Origin: Rhodococcus sp. SGAir0479
GTDB taxonomy: Bacteria > Actinomycetota > Actinomycetes > Mycobacteriales > Mycobacteriaceae
Direction of reading: 5' to 3'
Length of the DNA: 64,000 nt
NCBI RefSeq assembly: GCF_005484805.1
Contig: NZ_CP039432.1
Location: 3,782,001-3,846,000 of the forward strand
The stretch's first letter is position 1, and the number at the start of each line of letters is the position of its first letter. Both the position numbers and the translations under genes were made by a program. The notes below the pieces were generated by a model. That model saw nothing but the letters and a program-made list of their open reading frames with translations. It was not told where the DNA came from and made no database searches. Below, one piece after another: positions 24,833 to 33,897 of this stretch.

Positions 24833-25783
24833 TCAGTGGGCTGCGACATCCCCTGCGATGTCGTCCGCGGCGTCCCCGTCGACGGCGAAGTCGACGAACG
24901 CGCGCGCGGTTCGGCTGAGGAGCGCGTCCTGTGACCACACGAGCAGGATGTCGACCTCCGGCACCGGCGGTTCCACCTCCGGGCGGACGACCACGCCGAG
25001 CCCCTCGTAGGTGACATCGAGCTGCGGCCGCTGGATCAGCAGGGTCCAGCCGAAGCCGCGGCCGACGAGCGCGCGGGCGGTCTCGAAGTTCTTGGGACGG
25101 AAACGCACGTGCGGTGTGAAACCGGCGCGGCTGCACATCTGCAGCGCGTGGAACGAGCTGGGCGGAGCATCGAGCAACACCATCGGCTCGTCGGCCAGTT
25201 CGGCGAGCTCGACGACCGGTGCGTCGGCCAGACGATGGTCGGCGGGGAGCAGGATGGCGGGCTGCCGGGTGTCCATCCGGGCACGCCGCAGTGCCGGGGA
25301 CAGGTCCAGGTCGTAGACGATCGCGAGGTCCAGTTCGCCCGACACGAGTCGCCCCTCGAGCCGGTCCTGGGTGTCCTCGACGAAGTCGACCGTGACCCGC
25401 GGATGCAGCTGGTTGAAGTCGTACAGCAGCCGCGGCAGCAGCGTCGGTCCGAGCGACGAGTAGCAGCCGATCGCCAGCGGACCGGTGAGCACGCCCTCGG
25501 CGCCGGATGCCTCGGCGGCCAGGTCGCCGGCCTGCTCGAGCAGCGCCTTGGCCCGGACCAGCACCCGTTCGCCCGTCGGAGTGAGCTGCACTCCGTGCGC
25601 CCGGCGGCGCACGCACAGCTGCGACTTGAGTCCGCGTTCGAGTTCGGTGATCGCGAGCGAGACCGCGGATTGCGAGACGTGCAGCCGATCGGCCGCGGCC
25701 CGGATGGTGCCGGTCTCGGCGACGGCGACGAAAACGAACAGCTGACGCATCGTGTACGCCGGCGGCCTTGCCGAGCTGACCAT
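24833..25783 (-). CDS. LysR family transcriptional regulator
   Basis: A 316-residue LysR-type regulator. The winged helix-turn-helix lies at residues about 12-70 (TMRQLFVFVAVAETGTIRAAA, then SQSAVSLAITELE) and the periplasmic-binding-like effector domain from about 95 (GPLAIGCYSSLGPTLLPRLL). The start MVSSARPP at 25783 has GGAGG upstream. It is divergent from the acyl-CoA dehydrogenase gene and upstream of the carrier/monooxygenase unit on its own strand, so either could be its target. Confidence 0.92.
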   Translation of the reverse strand: MVSSARPPAYTMRQLFVFVAVAETGTIRAAADRLHVSQSAVSLAITELERGLKSQLCVRRRAHGVQLTPTGERVLVRAKALLEQAGDLAAEASGAEGVLTGPLAIGCYSSLGPTLLPRLLYDFNQLHPRVTVDFVEDTQDRLEGRLVSGELDLAIVYDLDLSPALRRARMDTRQPAILLPADHRLADAPVVELAELADEPMVLLDAPPSSFHALQMCSRAGFTPHVRFRPKNFETARALVGRGFGWTLLIQRPQLDVTYEGLGVVVRPEVEPPVPEVDILLVWSQDALLSRTARAFVDFAVDGDAADDIAGDVAAH

Positions 25784-25896
25784 GGTTACCTCCGGGCATC
25801 GATTCTCGCACGGGTTCCCCAAACCACGTTCGAGGGGAATACTCGCCAGTAGCTTGTTCGCTAGGTTCTCCGAGCGCTCTCTTCGAGGAGGCGGAC

Positions 25897-27846
25897 ATGG
25901 TCGCACCGACCGAGGTGACGGAAGAACAGGCGCGAGAAGTCGCCGAGGAAGCCCGCGAGAGTGGCTGGGACAAACCCTCCTTCGCCAAGGAGCTGTTCCT
26001 GGGCCGCTTCCGGCTCGACCTCGTCCACCCCTTCCCCAGACCGGACACGACCGAGGCGACGCGCACCAGCGAGTTCGTCTCCGACCTCGAGCAGTACTGC
26101 CGCGGACTCGACGGTTCGGTGATCGAGCGCGACGCCCGCATCCCCGACGACTACGTCACCGGTCTCGCCGAACTCGGGTGCTTCGGCCTCAAGGTTCCGG
26201 TCGAGTACGGCGGGCTGGGTCTGTCCCAGGTCGCCTACAACCGGGCGCTCATGGTGGTGTCGTCGGTGCACCCGAGCCTGGGCGCGTTGCTGTCGGCGCA
26301 CCAGTCCATCGGCGTGCCGGAACCGCTGAAGCTCGCCGGTACCGAGGAGCAGAAGCGAAAGTTCCTGCCGCGCTGCGCGAAAGGGGCCATCTCGGCCTTC
26401 CTGCTGACCGAACCGGACGTAGGGTCCGACCCGGCCCGGCTGGCGTCCACCGCGGTCCCGACCGAGGACGGCTCCGCGTACCTGCTCGACGGCGTAAAGC
26501 TGTGGACCACCAACGGCGTCGTGGCCGAACTGCTGGTGGTGATGGCGCGCGTGCCGCGCCGCGAGGGCGGGCGCGGCGGCATCAGCGCGTTCGTGGTGGA
26601 GGCCGACTCCCCCGGCATCACCGTCGAACGCCGCAACGCGTTCATGGGGTTGCGCGGAATCGAGAACGGCGTCACCCGCCTGAACCGGGTGCGCGTCCCG
26701 GCCGAGAACCTGATCGGCCGCGAGGGCGACGGCCTCAAGATCGCCTTGACCACACTCAACGCCGGCCGGCTGGCGATCCCGGCGATGTGCGCCGCGGCGG
26801 GCAAATGGTCGCTGAAGATCGCGCGTGAATGGGCGGCCGAGCGTGTGCAGTGGGGCAAACCCGTCGGCGAGCACGGCGCGGTCGCCGCGCAGATCTCGTC
26901 CATGGCGGCCACCACCTTCGCGCTCGACGCTGTGCTGGAACTGGCCGGGCGGTTGGCCGACGAGGGGCGCAACGACATCCGGATCGAGGCGGCGCTGGCC
27001 AAGCTGTGGTCGAGCGAGATGGCGTGGCGCATCGCCGACGACCTCGTCCAGATCCGCGGCGGTCGCGGCTACGAGACGGCCGCGTCGCTCGCCGCGCGCG
27101 GAGAGCGCGCGGTGCCCGCCGAACAGTTGCTCCGCGACCTGCGGATCAACCGGATATTCGAGGGCTCGAGCGAGATCATGCGATTGCTCATCGCCCGCGA
27201 GGCCGTCGACGCGCACCTGGCGGCGGCGGGCGATCTGGCCGATCCCGGCGCCGACCTGCCGCACAAGGCCAGGGCGGCCCTGGGTGCCAGCGGCTTCTAC
27301 GCCAGGTGGTTGCCGCACCTCGTGTCCGGCAAGGGGCAGCTCCCCACCTCGTACAGCGAGTTCGGGACGCTGGCAACGCATCTGCGCTTCGTCGAGCGCA
27401 GTTCCCGGAAGCTGGCGCGGTCGACGTTCTACGGGATGGCACGCTGGCAGGCCGCGATGGAGAAACACCAATCGTTCCTGGGCCGGGTCGTCGACATCGG
27501 TGCCGAGTTGTTCGCGATGTCCGCGGCCTGTGTGCGCGCCGACATGGAACGCACCGACGACCCCGTGCGCGGCGGTGGTGCCGTCGATCTCGCCGACACG
27601 TTCTGCCGGCAGTCCCGGCTGCGGATCGAGCGGTTGTTCGCCGCGCTGTGGGAGAACACCGACGAGACCGACCGGCGGGTCGCGGCCGGTGTCCTAGGCG
27701 GTGAGTACACGTGGCTCGAGGACGGGGTGCTCGATCCGTCCGAGGGCACCGGCCCGTGGATCGCGTCCTGGACGCCCGGTCCGTCCACGGAGGAGAACGT
27801 GGCGCGGCGGGTTCCGACCACGACCGCCGAGGAAGCCACCACCTAG
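25897..27846 (+). CDS. Acyl-CoA dehydrogenase, long (FadE) type
   Basis: A 649-residue acyl-CoA dehydrogenase, longer than the 380-400 of short-chain enzymes and similar to VLCAD-size FadE proteins with an extra C-terminal helical domain. It shows an AFLLTEPDVGSD flavin/substrate segment, RVPAENLIGREGDGLKIAL, GRGYETAASLAARG and the RIFEGSSEIMRL block carrying the usual catalytic-glutamate region. GGAGG lies before the ATG. It is divergent from LysR and followed by a clear terminator. It oxidises an acyl-CoA to a 2-enoyl-CoA, passing electrons to ETF; chain length is not determinable. Confidence 0.92.
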   Translation: MVAPTEVTEEQAREVAEEARESGWDKPSFAKELFLGRFRLDLVHPFPRPDTTEATRTSEFVSDLEQYCRGLDGSVIERDARIPDDYVTGLAELGCFGLKVPVEYGGLGLSQVAYNRALMVVSSVHPSLGALLSAHQSIGVPEPLKLAGTEEQKRKFLPRCAKGAISAFLLTEPDVGSDPARLASTAVPTEDGSAYLLDGVKLWTTNGVVAELLVVMARVPRREGGRGGISAFVVEADSPGITVERRNAFMGLRGIENGVTRLNRVRVPAENLIGREGDGLKIALTTLNAGRLAIPAMCAAAGKWSLKIAREWAAERVQWGKPVGEHGAVAAQISSMAATTFALDAVLELAGRLADEGRNDIRIEAALAKLWSSEMAWRIADDLVQIRGGRGYETAASLAARGERAVPAEQLLRDLRINRIFEGSSEIMRLLIAREAVDAHLAAAGDLADPGADLPHKARAALGASGFYARWLPHLVSGKGQLPTSYSEFGTLATHLRFVERSSRKLARSTFYGMARWQAAMEKHQSFLGRVVDIGAELFAMSAACVRADMERTDDPVRGGGAVDLADTFCRQSRLRIERLFAALWENTDETDRRVAAGVLGGEYTWLEDGVLDPSEGTGPWIASWTPGPSTEENVARRVPTTTAEEATT

Positions 27847-27867
27847 CGCGCGTTCGGCGCCGCCCGG

Positions 27868-27892
27868 ACCTGCGAGAGCGCTTCTCGCAGGT
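27868..27892 (+). terminator. Terminator after the acyl-CoA dehydrogenase gene
   Basis: ACCTGCGAGA-gcgct-TCTCGCAGGT, a perfect 10-bp stem with a 5-nt loop, 21 bp after the stop. The rest of the gap to 28065 shows nothing recognisable. Confidence 0.8.
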
Positions 27893-28065
27893 ATTCCGAG
27901 AGTGTGCGCGGTCTCCGTGGACACAACCGAGCGCCGTCGACCTGTTCGCTCCGGTGAGCCCGAGCCCGATGATTTTCCGCTCCGTGCGGGGTCTCTCTGT
28001 GCAGGGCCGCGTCTGCGGACAGGGCACCGACCGGGTGGTACCGACGATGACGAGGGGGAGCTCCT

Positions 28066-28923
28066 GTGACACAGGTGATGGAAACGATCGACGCCAACGG
28101 CGTCACACTCGGGGTGGAGCACTTCGGGGACGCGAGGGCACCGCTGATTCTGCTCGTGGGCGGAACCACCATGCTCTCGTGGCCTGACGCCCTGTGCGCC
28201 GCTCTCGCCGGCGGTGGGCACCACGTCGTGCGGTACGACCTGCGCGATTGTGGGGCGTCGACCACTGTCGATCCCGAGAAGCCGGCCTACACCCTCCGCG
28301 ACCTGGCCTCGGACGCGGCGGCGCTCGCCCACGAGCTCGACTCGAGGCCGGCGCATCTGGCGGGCATCGGTGTCGGCGGAATGGTGGCCCAGGTCGCGGC
28401 GCTCGATCATGCGAACGCTTTCGGCGCACTCACGCTCGTCGGAACGCGGCCCGTCGCTCCGGGTCCGGTCGACGACGATCTGCCCGACCATGACGACGCA
28501 ACCATGGGCCGGCTGTTCTCACATCCGATGCCGGACTGGTCCGACCGCGCCGCCGTGGCGGAATTCGCCGCCGCCGGCGCCGAGATCCTCGGCGACGACC
28601 CCGCCGCGGCGCGCGTGAGCGCCGAACGCATCTGGGACCGCGCGCAGAGCACCGAGCCCGCGATCCAGATGGCGAACCATCTGGGAATGGTGTTCTCCAA
28701 GCTCGACTGCGCACCGCGCTGGCGCGAACGCCTACCCGAGCTCACTATCCCCGCACTGGTGGTGCACGGCAGGCACGATCGGTTCTTTCCCGCCGGCAAC
28801 GGCGAGGCGTGCGCACGAGAGATCCCCGGCGCCCGGCTACTCGTGCTCGAAAACGCAGCGACCGCGATTCCCGCGGCGGCTACCGATGAGGTGGCGGCCG
28901 CGATGCTCTCCCTGGGGCGGTGA
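28066..28923 (+). CDS. Alpha/beta-hydrolase-fold protein lacking the catalytic Ser and His
   Basis: A 285-residue protein from GTG 28066 (GAGGGGGAG upstream). The layout matches the RdmC/aclacinomycin-methylesterase-like group (MLSWPDALCAALAGGGHHVVR, YDLRDCGAST). The nucleophile elbow reads AGIGVGGMVAQ instead of G-x-S-x-G, with Gly102 at the serine place. The usual GMGH near the C-terminus reads ENAATAIPAA, without His. The acid in GRHDRFFP remains. It should therefore not work as a classic serine hydrolase and may bind a ligand, act as a scaffold, or use other chemistry. Confidence 0.82.
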   Translation: MTQVMETIDANGVTLGVEHFGDARAPLILLVGGTTMLSWPDALCAALAGGGHHVVRYDLRDCGASTTVDPEKPAYTLRDLASDAAALAHELDSRPAHLAGIGVGGMVAQVAALDHANAFGALTLVGTRPVAPGPVDDDLPDHDDATMGRLFSHPMPDWSDRAAVAEFAAAGAEILGDDPAAARVSAERIWDRAQSTEPAIQMANHLGMVFSKLDCAPRWRERLPELTIPALVVHGRHDRFFPAGNGEACAREIPGARLLVLENAATAIPAAATDEVAAAMLSLGR

Positions 28924-28930
28924 TACCGCC

Positions 28931-29884
28931 TCAGTGCGCCGTCGTGTCCTTCTTCCGCTTCGGAAGCAGGTGCGCGATCAGCACGACGATCGCGCCCAGG
29001 ATCAGTCCGACGATCGCGGACGCCACCGTTCCCGCGGTCCACGACAGGACGCCGCCGAAGCCACCGTGCACAAGTTCGCCGAACCAGTGCTCGAGGCCGT
29101 GCAGACGGTCGGCCGGCCAGTGGAAGCCGGCCTCACCGACGTTGACGAGCAGGATGTGGCCGCCGACCCACAGCATCGCGGCGATGCCGACGACCGTGAG
29201 GACTGCCATCACCTTCGGCATCGCGGCCACCAGACCGCGGCCGATCCGCTGGCTGACGGTCGACTTGCGCTGCGCCAGTGCGAGGCCTACGTCGTCCATC
29301 TTCACGATCACGGCCACGACGCCGTACACCAGGACGGTGATGAGGATTCCGACCACGACGAGCACCAGTAGCCGGGTGAGGAACGGTTCGTCCTCGACCG
29401 ACGACAGCGAGATCACCATGATCTCGGCCGACAGGATCAGATCGGTGCGGATCGCGCTGCCGACCATCGCCTTCTCGCGCTCGGGTCCGTCCTGCAGCGC
29501 CGTCTCGGTCTCGTCCTCGTGGTGGCCGCCGGTGAGCGCCTCGTAGACCTTCTCGGCGCCCTCGTAGGAGAGGAACAGACCACCGGCGATCAACAGGTAG
29601 GGCAGCGCCTGCGGCAGGAACTGGCTGAGGATCATCGCGACCGGCAGGATGATCAGCAGCTTGTTGCGGATCGACCCGATCGCGATCTTGCGGATGATCG
29701 GCAGCTCCCGCTTGGGCGAGAACCCGTGCACGTAGCGGGGCGTGACGGCGGTGTCGTCCACGACCACCCCGGCCGCCTTGATGCTTGCCTTGCCGGCCGC
29801 GGCGCCGACGTCGTCGATGGATGCCGCGGCCGCTTTCGCGATCGCTGCGACGTCGTCCAGCAGGGCGACGAGACCACCAGCCAC
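28931..29884 (-). CDS. DUF808 (YedI-like) membrane protein
   Basis: A 317-residue protein starting at GTG 29884 (VAGGLVALLDDVAAIAKAAA), supported by GGGAGG upstream. The N-terminal region with AAASIDDVGAAAGKASIKAAGVVVDD and the hydrophobic segments that follow (LLIILPVAMILSQFLPQAL, LLVLVVVGILITVLVYGVVA, two more near the C-terminus) are characteristic of the DUF808/YedI family. The C-terminus is basic (PKRKKDTTAH), likely cytoplasmic. Function is unknown across the family. It converges on the hydrolase gene with 7 bp between stops. Confidence 0.85.
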   Translation of the reverse strand: MAGGLVALLDDVAAIAKAAAASIDDVGAAAGKASIKAAGVVVDDTAVTPRYVHGFSPKRELPIIRKIAIGSIRNKLLIILPVAMILSQFLPQALPYLLIAGGLFLSYEGAEKVYEALTGGHHEDETETALQDGPEREKAMVGSAIRTDLILSAEIMVISLSSVEDEPFLTRLLVLVVVGILITVLVYGVVAVIVKMDDVGLALAQRKSTVSQRIGRGLVAAMPKVMAVLTVVGIAAMLWVGGHILLVNVGEAGFHWPADRLHGLEHWFGELVHGGFGGVLSWTAGTVASAIVGLILGAIVVLIAHLLPKRKKDTTAH

Positions 29885-30063
29885 GGGAACCTCCCACTTT
29901 CGAATGTGTCCAGCCGGATGTGCTGAGCCGGTCGAGCGACACGTGCTCGGGGCTAGCCAGCCTATCGCCGCGCGGGGAGCAGCAGCCACACCGGCTGTGT
30001 CGGGATCGTCTCCGCTCGACCGCCGACTTCACCGTGTCGGTGCCGTCGCGCACACTGGTCGCT

Positions 30064-31599
30064 GTGAGAACGGTGCTGGTACCCCACGGCGACGGTGCCA
30101 CGGTGATCCGGACCGACGAGTCCGGCGAGCCGGTGGGGCCGCCGCAGCGCACCCGCGACGTGGCCGCAACCGTCCGCGACCTCGAGGCGACGGACCGGCC
30201 GCGCTGGGTGTTCGAGGACTCCGCCCGGGTGTGTCCGCCGCTGCTGGCGGCGGGCGTGCGGGTGGCACGGTCCCACGATCTGCGGCTCACCGGCGCGTTG
30301 CTCGACGTGCGGGCCGGCCGGGCCGCCTCCGTTCCCGACGTTCCGGTCGACGAGCGGCCGGGCTTGTTCGACGCGGTACCGGCCCCCGCCCCGGAGGCCG
30401 TCGTCGAGCGGCACCGGCGCCAGGTGGCGGCCGTGGCACACGATCCGCGTCTGCGTCTGCTGGTGGCCGCCGAGTCCGCGGGCGGTCTCGCGGCGGCCGA
30501 GATGAGTCATGACGGGCTGCCGTTCTCCACCGACGCGCACCTGGCGCTGCTCGGGCGGGCCCTCGGTCCGCGCACCCCGGACCACATGCTGCCCGTGCGC
30601 CTGCACGAGGTCGCCGACGAGGTCTCCGCGGCCTTCGGGCGCCAGGTCAATCCGGCGTCCCAGCCCGAGGTGGTGGCGGCGTTCGCGCGGCAGGGCATCG
30701 AGCTGAATTCCACCCGCAAGTACCTGTTGCGCGAGATCGATCATCCGGCGGTGGAACCGCTGCTGCGCTATCGCGATCTGGCGAAGCTGCACGCCGCCAA
30801 CGGCTGGACCTGGCTCGACATGTGGGTGCGCGGCAACCGGTTCCGGCCCGTGTACGTGCCGGGTGGGGTGGTGTCGGGTCGATGGGCGAGCCGCGGCGGC
30901 GGTGCGCTCCAGATTCCGAAGGCGTTGCGCTCGAGCGTGCTCGCCGATCCCGGTCACACGTTCGTGATCGCCGATGCCGGGCAACTCGAGCCGCGCATCC
31001 TCGCGGCGATGTCCGCCGACCCCCGGATGACGGCTGCCGCCGGGGCCGACGACCTGTACGCCCTCGTCGCCGCGGAGGCGTTCGGCGGTGACCGCGCCAA
31101 GGCGAAGGTCGCGATCCTCGGCGTTCTCTACGGTGCCACCGCGGGCGCGGCGCGATCACTTCTGGCGTTGCTGCGCAAACGTTTTCCGGTGGCAGTGCAG
31201 CTGGTCGAGGACGCCGCCCGGGCCGGTGAGCGCGGTGAGGTGGTGCATTCGTGGCTCGGCCGCGCGTGCCCCCCGCCGCCCGATGCGTGGTGGTCGAACG
31301 GGGACACGCACGCCCGCGGCCGGTTCACGCGCAACTTCGTGGTGCAGGCCACTGCTGCCGAGTGGGCGCTGTGTCTGCTCGCGGATCTGCGGCGCCGGTT
31401 GGCCGCGTCCCCGGAGGACGGGGAGCTGGTGTTCTTCCAGCACGACGAAGTGGTGGTGCACACGCGCCGGCCCGGTGCGGCGGTCCCGCACGTCCTCGCG
31501 GCGGCGGAGTCTGCGACCCGACTGTTGTTCGGCGACACCGCCGTCCGCTTCCCCATGGACGTGCAGGTTCGGGAGTGTTACGCCGACCCCGAGGAGTAG
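30064..31599 (+). CDS. Family A DNA polymerase-like protein (annotated elsewhere as bifunctional 3'-5' exonuclease/DNA polymerase)
   Basis: A 511-residue protein, about half the size of PolA. The C-terminal half keeps the polymerase motifs in altered form: motif A as VIADAGQLEPR (canonical DYSQIELR), motif B as KAKVAILGVLYGAT, motif C as FFQHDEVVVH. The metal aspartates, the motif B Lys and Tyr are therefore retained. The N-terminal part occupies the place of the exonuclease-like domain but shows no clear DEDD residues, and there is no 5' nuclease domain. No ATG fits; GTG at 30064 (VRTVLVPHGDG) is chosen as the start, with low certainty. It probably serves a repair or specialised synthesis role beside normal PolA. 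Confidence 0.8.
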   Translation: MRTVLVPHGDGATVIRTDESGEPVGPPQRTRDVAATVRDLEATDRPRWVFEDSARVCPPLLAAGVRVARSHDLRLTGALLDVRAGRAASVPDVPVDERPGLFDAVPAPAPEAVVERHRRQVAAVAHDPRLRLLVAAESAGGLAAAEMSHDGLPFSTDAHLALLGRALGPRTPDHMLPVRLHEVADEVSAAFGRQVNPASQPEVVAAFARQGIELNSTRKYLLREIDHPAVEPLLRYRDLAKLHAANGWTWLDMWVRGNRFRPVYVPGGVVSGRWASRGGGALQIPKALRSSVLADPGHTFVIADAGQLEPRILAAMSADPRMTAAAGADDLYALVAAEAFGGDRAKAKVAILGVLYGATAGAARSLLALLRKRFPVAVQLVEDAARAGERGEVVHSWLGRACPPPPDAWWSNGDTHARGRFTRNFVVQATAAEWALCLLADLRRRLAASPEDGELVFFQHDEVVVHTRRPGAAVPHVLAAAESATRLLFGDTAVRFPMDVQVRECYADPEE

Positions 31600-31608
31600 G
31601 CGCGGGCG

Positions 31609-32523
31609 TCATCCCCACAGCGGCATCGGGGGAACGGGCTTGCCCAGCACCACATCGCGTACCACCGACCAGAAGTCGCGGACGTGCGCGCGGACGGGTG
31701 CACTCTCCGGCCCCAGCACCTTGTAGACGAGCCCGGCGTCGTGCGGAAGCCGGCTCGCGCCGGCGACCACGGATCGCCCGCTCCGTCCCGATGCGATCCG
31801 GTCGAGGACGGACTCCCAGTGCTTCCGTGGGGTCAACAGCACCACGTTGGCCAGGACGTCGAAACCGCGCATGACGCCCGTCGAGCGCACGGACCGACGT
31901 GGCGGCTCGACAAGGAGTTTCTCCGTGAACAATGCGCCGCCGCCCGGCCGAGCAGCGGTGACGGTGGCCGAGTACAGGTCGTACTCGAACATCTCACCGC
32001 CGTGGTGCTTGCGTCCCGGCATCACGATCTCCGAGAACAGCAGTGTCGCCGAGGGAGCGATCGTGATGTCGGTTCGGACGTAGAAGCGCGATCGCCGGTG
32101 CGGGATCGTCATCGCCGGCATCAGCTCCAGGTAGGAGTTCCCGGCGAGCGACACCGTCTGCAGCTGGGCCGCGAAGTTGGCATCCATCGCGTGCACCTTC
32201 GTGGCCGACTGGGTGGTCACGTGCGCCATCGCACCCGGCCCCATCTCGATGTCCACGTGGAGCCGGTCGCCCTGCAGCACGCACCCGGACGTGGAGACGA
32301 TGTACACGCACGGCAGGCCGGGCACCGCCTCGTCCCAGTAGAGCGCCTGCTGCACCAGCAGCGGCGCCTCGCGGTACACGTGCGACAGGACCGACCGCGT
32401 CCCCCGGTCCTCGAAGCGCAGGTCGAGCATGCCGGTCTTCGCGGCCCGGCCGGCCGGGGCCTGCCGCGGCTCGTCCTGGTAGGGAGCCAGCTCCGGGACC
32501 GTCGGGACCGGTCGCGGCCTCAC
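31609..32523 (-). CDS. ureD: Urease accessory protein UreD
   Basis: A 304-residue UreD/UreH protein, last gene of the urease operon. Typical blocks are GCVLQGDRLHVDIEMGPGA, TTQSATKVHAM, LELMPAMTIPHRRSRFY and FSEIVMPGRKHHGGE. It binds apo-urease and, with UreF and UreG, delivers nickel. The GTG start at 32523 overlaps the ureG stop (GTGA at 32520-32523). Confidence 0.93.
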   Translation of the reverse strand: MRPRPVPTVPELAPYQDEPRQAPAGRAAKTGMLDLRFEDRGTRSVLSHVYREAPLLVQQALYWDEAVPGLPCVYIVSTSGCVLQGDRLHVDIEMGPGAMAHVTTQSATKVHAMDANFAAQLQTVSLAGNSYLELMPAMTIPHRRSRFYVRTDITIAPSATLLFSEIVMPGRKHHGGEMFEYDLYSATVTAARPGGGALFTEKLLVEPPRRSVRSTGVMRGFDVLANVVLLTPRKHWESVLDRIASGRSGRSVVAGASRLPHDAGLVYKVLGPESAPVRAHVRDFWSVVRDVVLGKPVPPMPLWG

Positions 32524-33161
32524 CGCGCCGCCTCGGCCGCGCCCGGGCTGTCGAACAGGACCCCCTGGACGATCCGCTCCACCACGTCGGGGATCCCGGC
32601 TCCGGTCATGCAGTTGGTGAAGACGAACGGCTTGTCGCCGCGCATGAGGGCCGAATCGCGGGCCATCACGTCGAGATCCGCGTGCACGTACGGTGCGAGA
32701 TCGGTCTTGTTGATCACCAGGATGTCCGATTGCGAGATACCGGGACCGTTCTTGCGGGGAATCTTGTCGCCCGCCGCCACGTCGATGACGTAGACGAAGT
32801 AGTCCACCAGTGCGGGGCTGAAGGTCAGGGTCAGGTTGTCGCCGCCGCTCTCGATGAACACCACGTCGGTGTCGGGGAACGCGCGTTCCATCTCCTCCAC
32901 GGCGGCGAGATTCATGCTGGGATCCTCACGGACCGCGGTGTGCGGGCAGGCCCCGGTCTCGACGCCGACGATCCGCTGCTCGACGAGGACACCCGCGAGG
33001 GCCCGGCGCACGTGCTTGGCGTCCTCGGTGGTGACGACGTCGTTGGTGATCACCAGCACTTTCGTCCCGCGGGCGACGAACTGGGGCGTGATCGCCTCGA
33101 TGAGGGCCGTCTTGCCCGAGCCGACGGGTCCGCCGACTCCGATACGCGTGGTCTTCTTCAT
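32520..33161 (-). CDS. ureG: Urease accessory GTPase UreG
   Basis: A 213-residue SIMIBI-class GTPase: P-loop GGPVGSGKTALIEA at residues about 10-23, IESGGDNLTLTFSP, and the specificity motif NKTDLAPYV. The nickel-binding CPH motif appears as GACPHTAVRED. It energises nickel insertion into urease. GGAGG precedes the ATG, 10 nt after the ureF stop. Confidence 0.97.
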   Translation of the reverse strand: MKKTTRIGVGGPVGSGKTALIEAITPQFVARGTKVLVITNDVVTTEDAKHVRRALAGVLVEQRIVGVETGACPHTAVREDPSMNLAAVEEMERAFPDTDVVFIESGGDNLTLTFSPALVDYFVYVIDVAAGDKIPRKNGPGISQSDILVINKTDLAPYVHADLDVMARDSALMRGDKPFVFTNCMTGAGIPDVVERIVQGVLFDSPGAAEAAR

Positions 33162-33171
33162 GTCCGCCCTC

Positions 33172-33897
33172 CTAGTTCATGAACATCCGGACGTGTGAAC
33201 GGACGTGAATCGCGGCCAGCACGTCGGCGGTGGGGCCGAACGTCGCCATGTCGTCCAGACAGTGGCCGGCCACGGCCGCGTAGTCCCGCGCGGTGGTCGC
33301 ATCGACTTCGAACAGAATGCGCTGGGTGGTCACGTGATCCACCCGCAGTAGCCGTAGCGCGGCGCCCAGTACGGTCGTCGCGGCCCCGTACTGGTGCGCG
33401 GCGAACGCATCCTCCTCGGGGCAGTGCATCGCCGCGAAGGTGACTCCCAACGCTGCCGGATACGTCCCGGGGGTCTTCCCCTCGCCGATCGCCGCGAGCC
33501 ACGTCCCGAGCGTGGCCCCGCCGACCAGGACCTCGCCCAGTTCGGTGAGCTTCCTGCCCATCCGGGTCGACATGGCCCGGCCTTCCTCGTTCAGCTTCCG
33601 TTGCAGCACGGCTCGGTCCGCGGCGACGACGCGGTCGAAGTCAAAGTCGCTCGCACCCCGGTGGGCGGCCAGCACGGCGATGCCGTCGCACGTGGCGGCC
33701 TGGTGCACCGTCGTGAACACGTACTCGCGCAGCGACTCCGCGTCCGTCACGACGGATTGGGACACCGCCGCCTCGAGACCGTTGGAGAAGGAGAACGCCC
33801 CGACGGGAAACATCGAATCCGCGAACTGCGTCAACCGCAGCATCCGCGTGATCGGGTCCGGTGCCGCCCGGCGGGCAGCGTCATCCCGGCGGGGCAT
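33172..33897 (-). CDS. ureF: Urease accessory protein UreF
   Basis: A 241-residue all-helical UreF: LTQFADSMFPVGAFSFSNGLE near the N-terminus, MSTRMGRKLTELG and YGAATTVLGAALRLLRVDH later. It bridges UreD and UreG and gates GTP hydrolysis. ATG at 33897 has AAGGG upstream; an upstream GTG at 33918 is possible. It overlaps the 3' end of ureE by 17 nt. Confidence 0.93.
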   Translation of the reverse strand: MPRRDDAARRAAPDPITRMLRLTQFADSMFPVGAFSFSNGLEAAVSQSVVTDAESLREYVFTTVHQAATCDGIAVLAAHRGASDFDFDRVVAADRAVLQRKLNEEGRAMSTRMGRKLTELGEVLVGGATLGTWLAAIGEGKTPGTYPAALGVTFAAMHCPEEDAFAAHQYGAATTVLGAALRLLRVDHVTTQRILFEVDATTARDYAAVAGHCLDDMATFGPTADVLAAIHVRSHVRMFMN

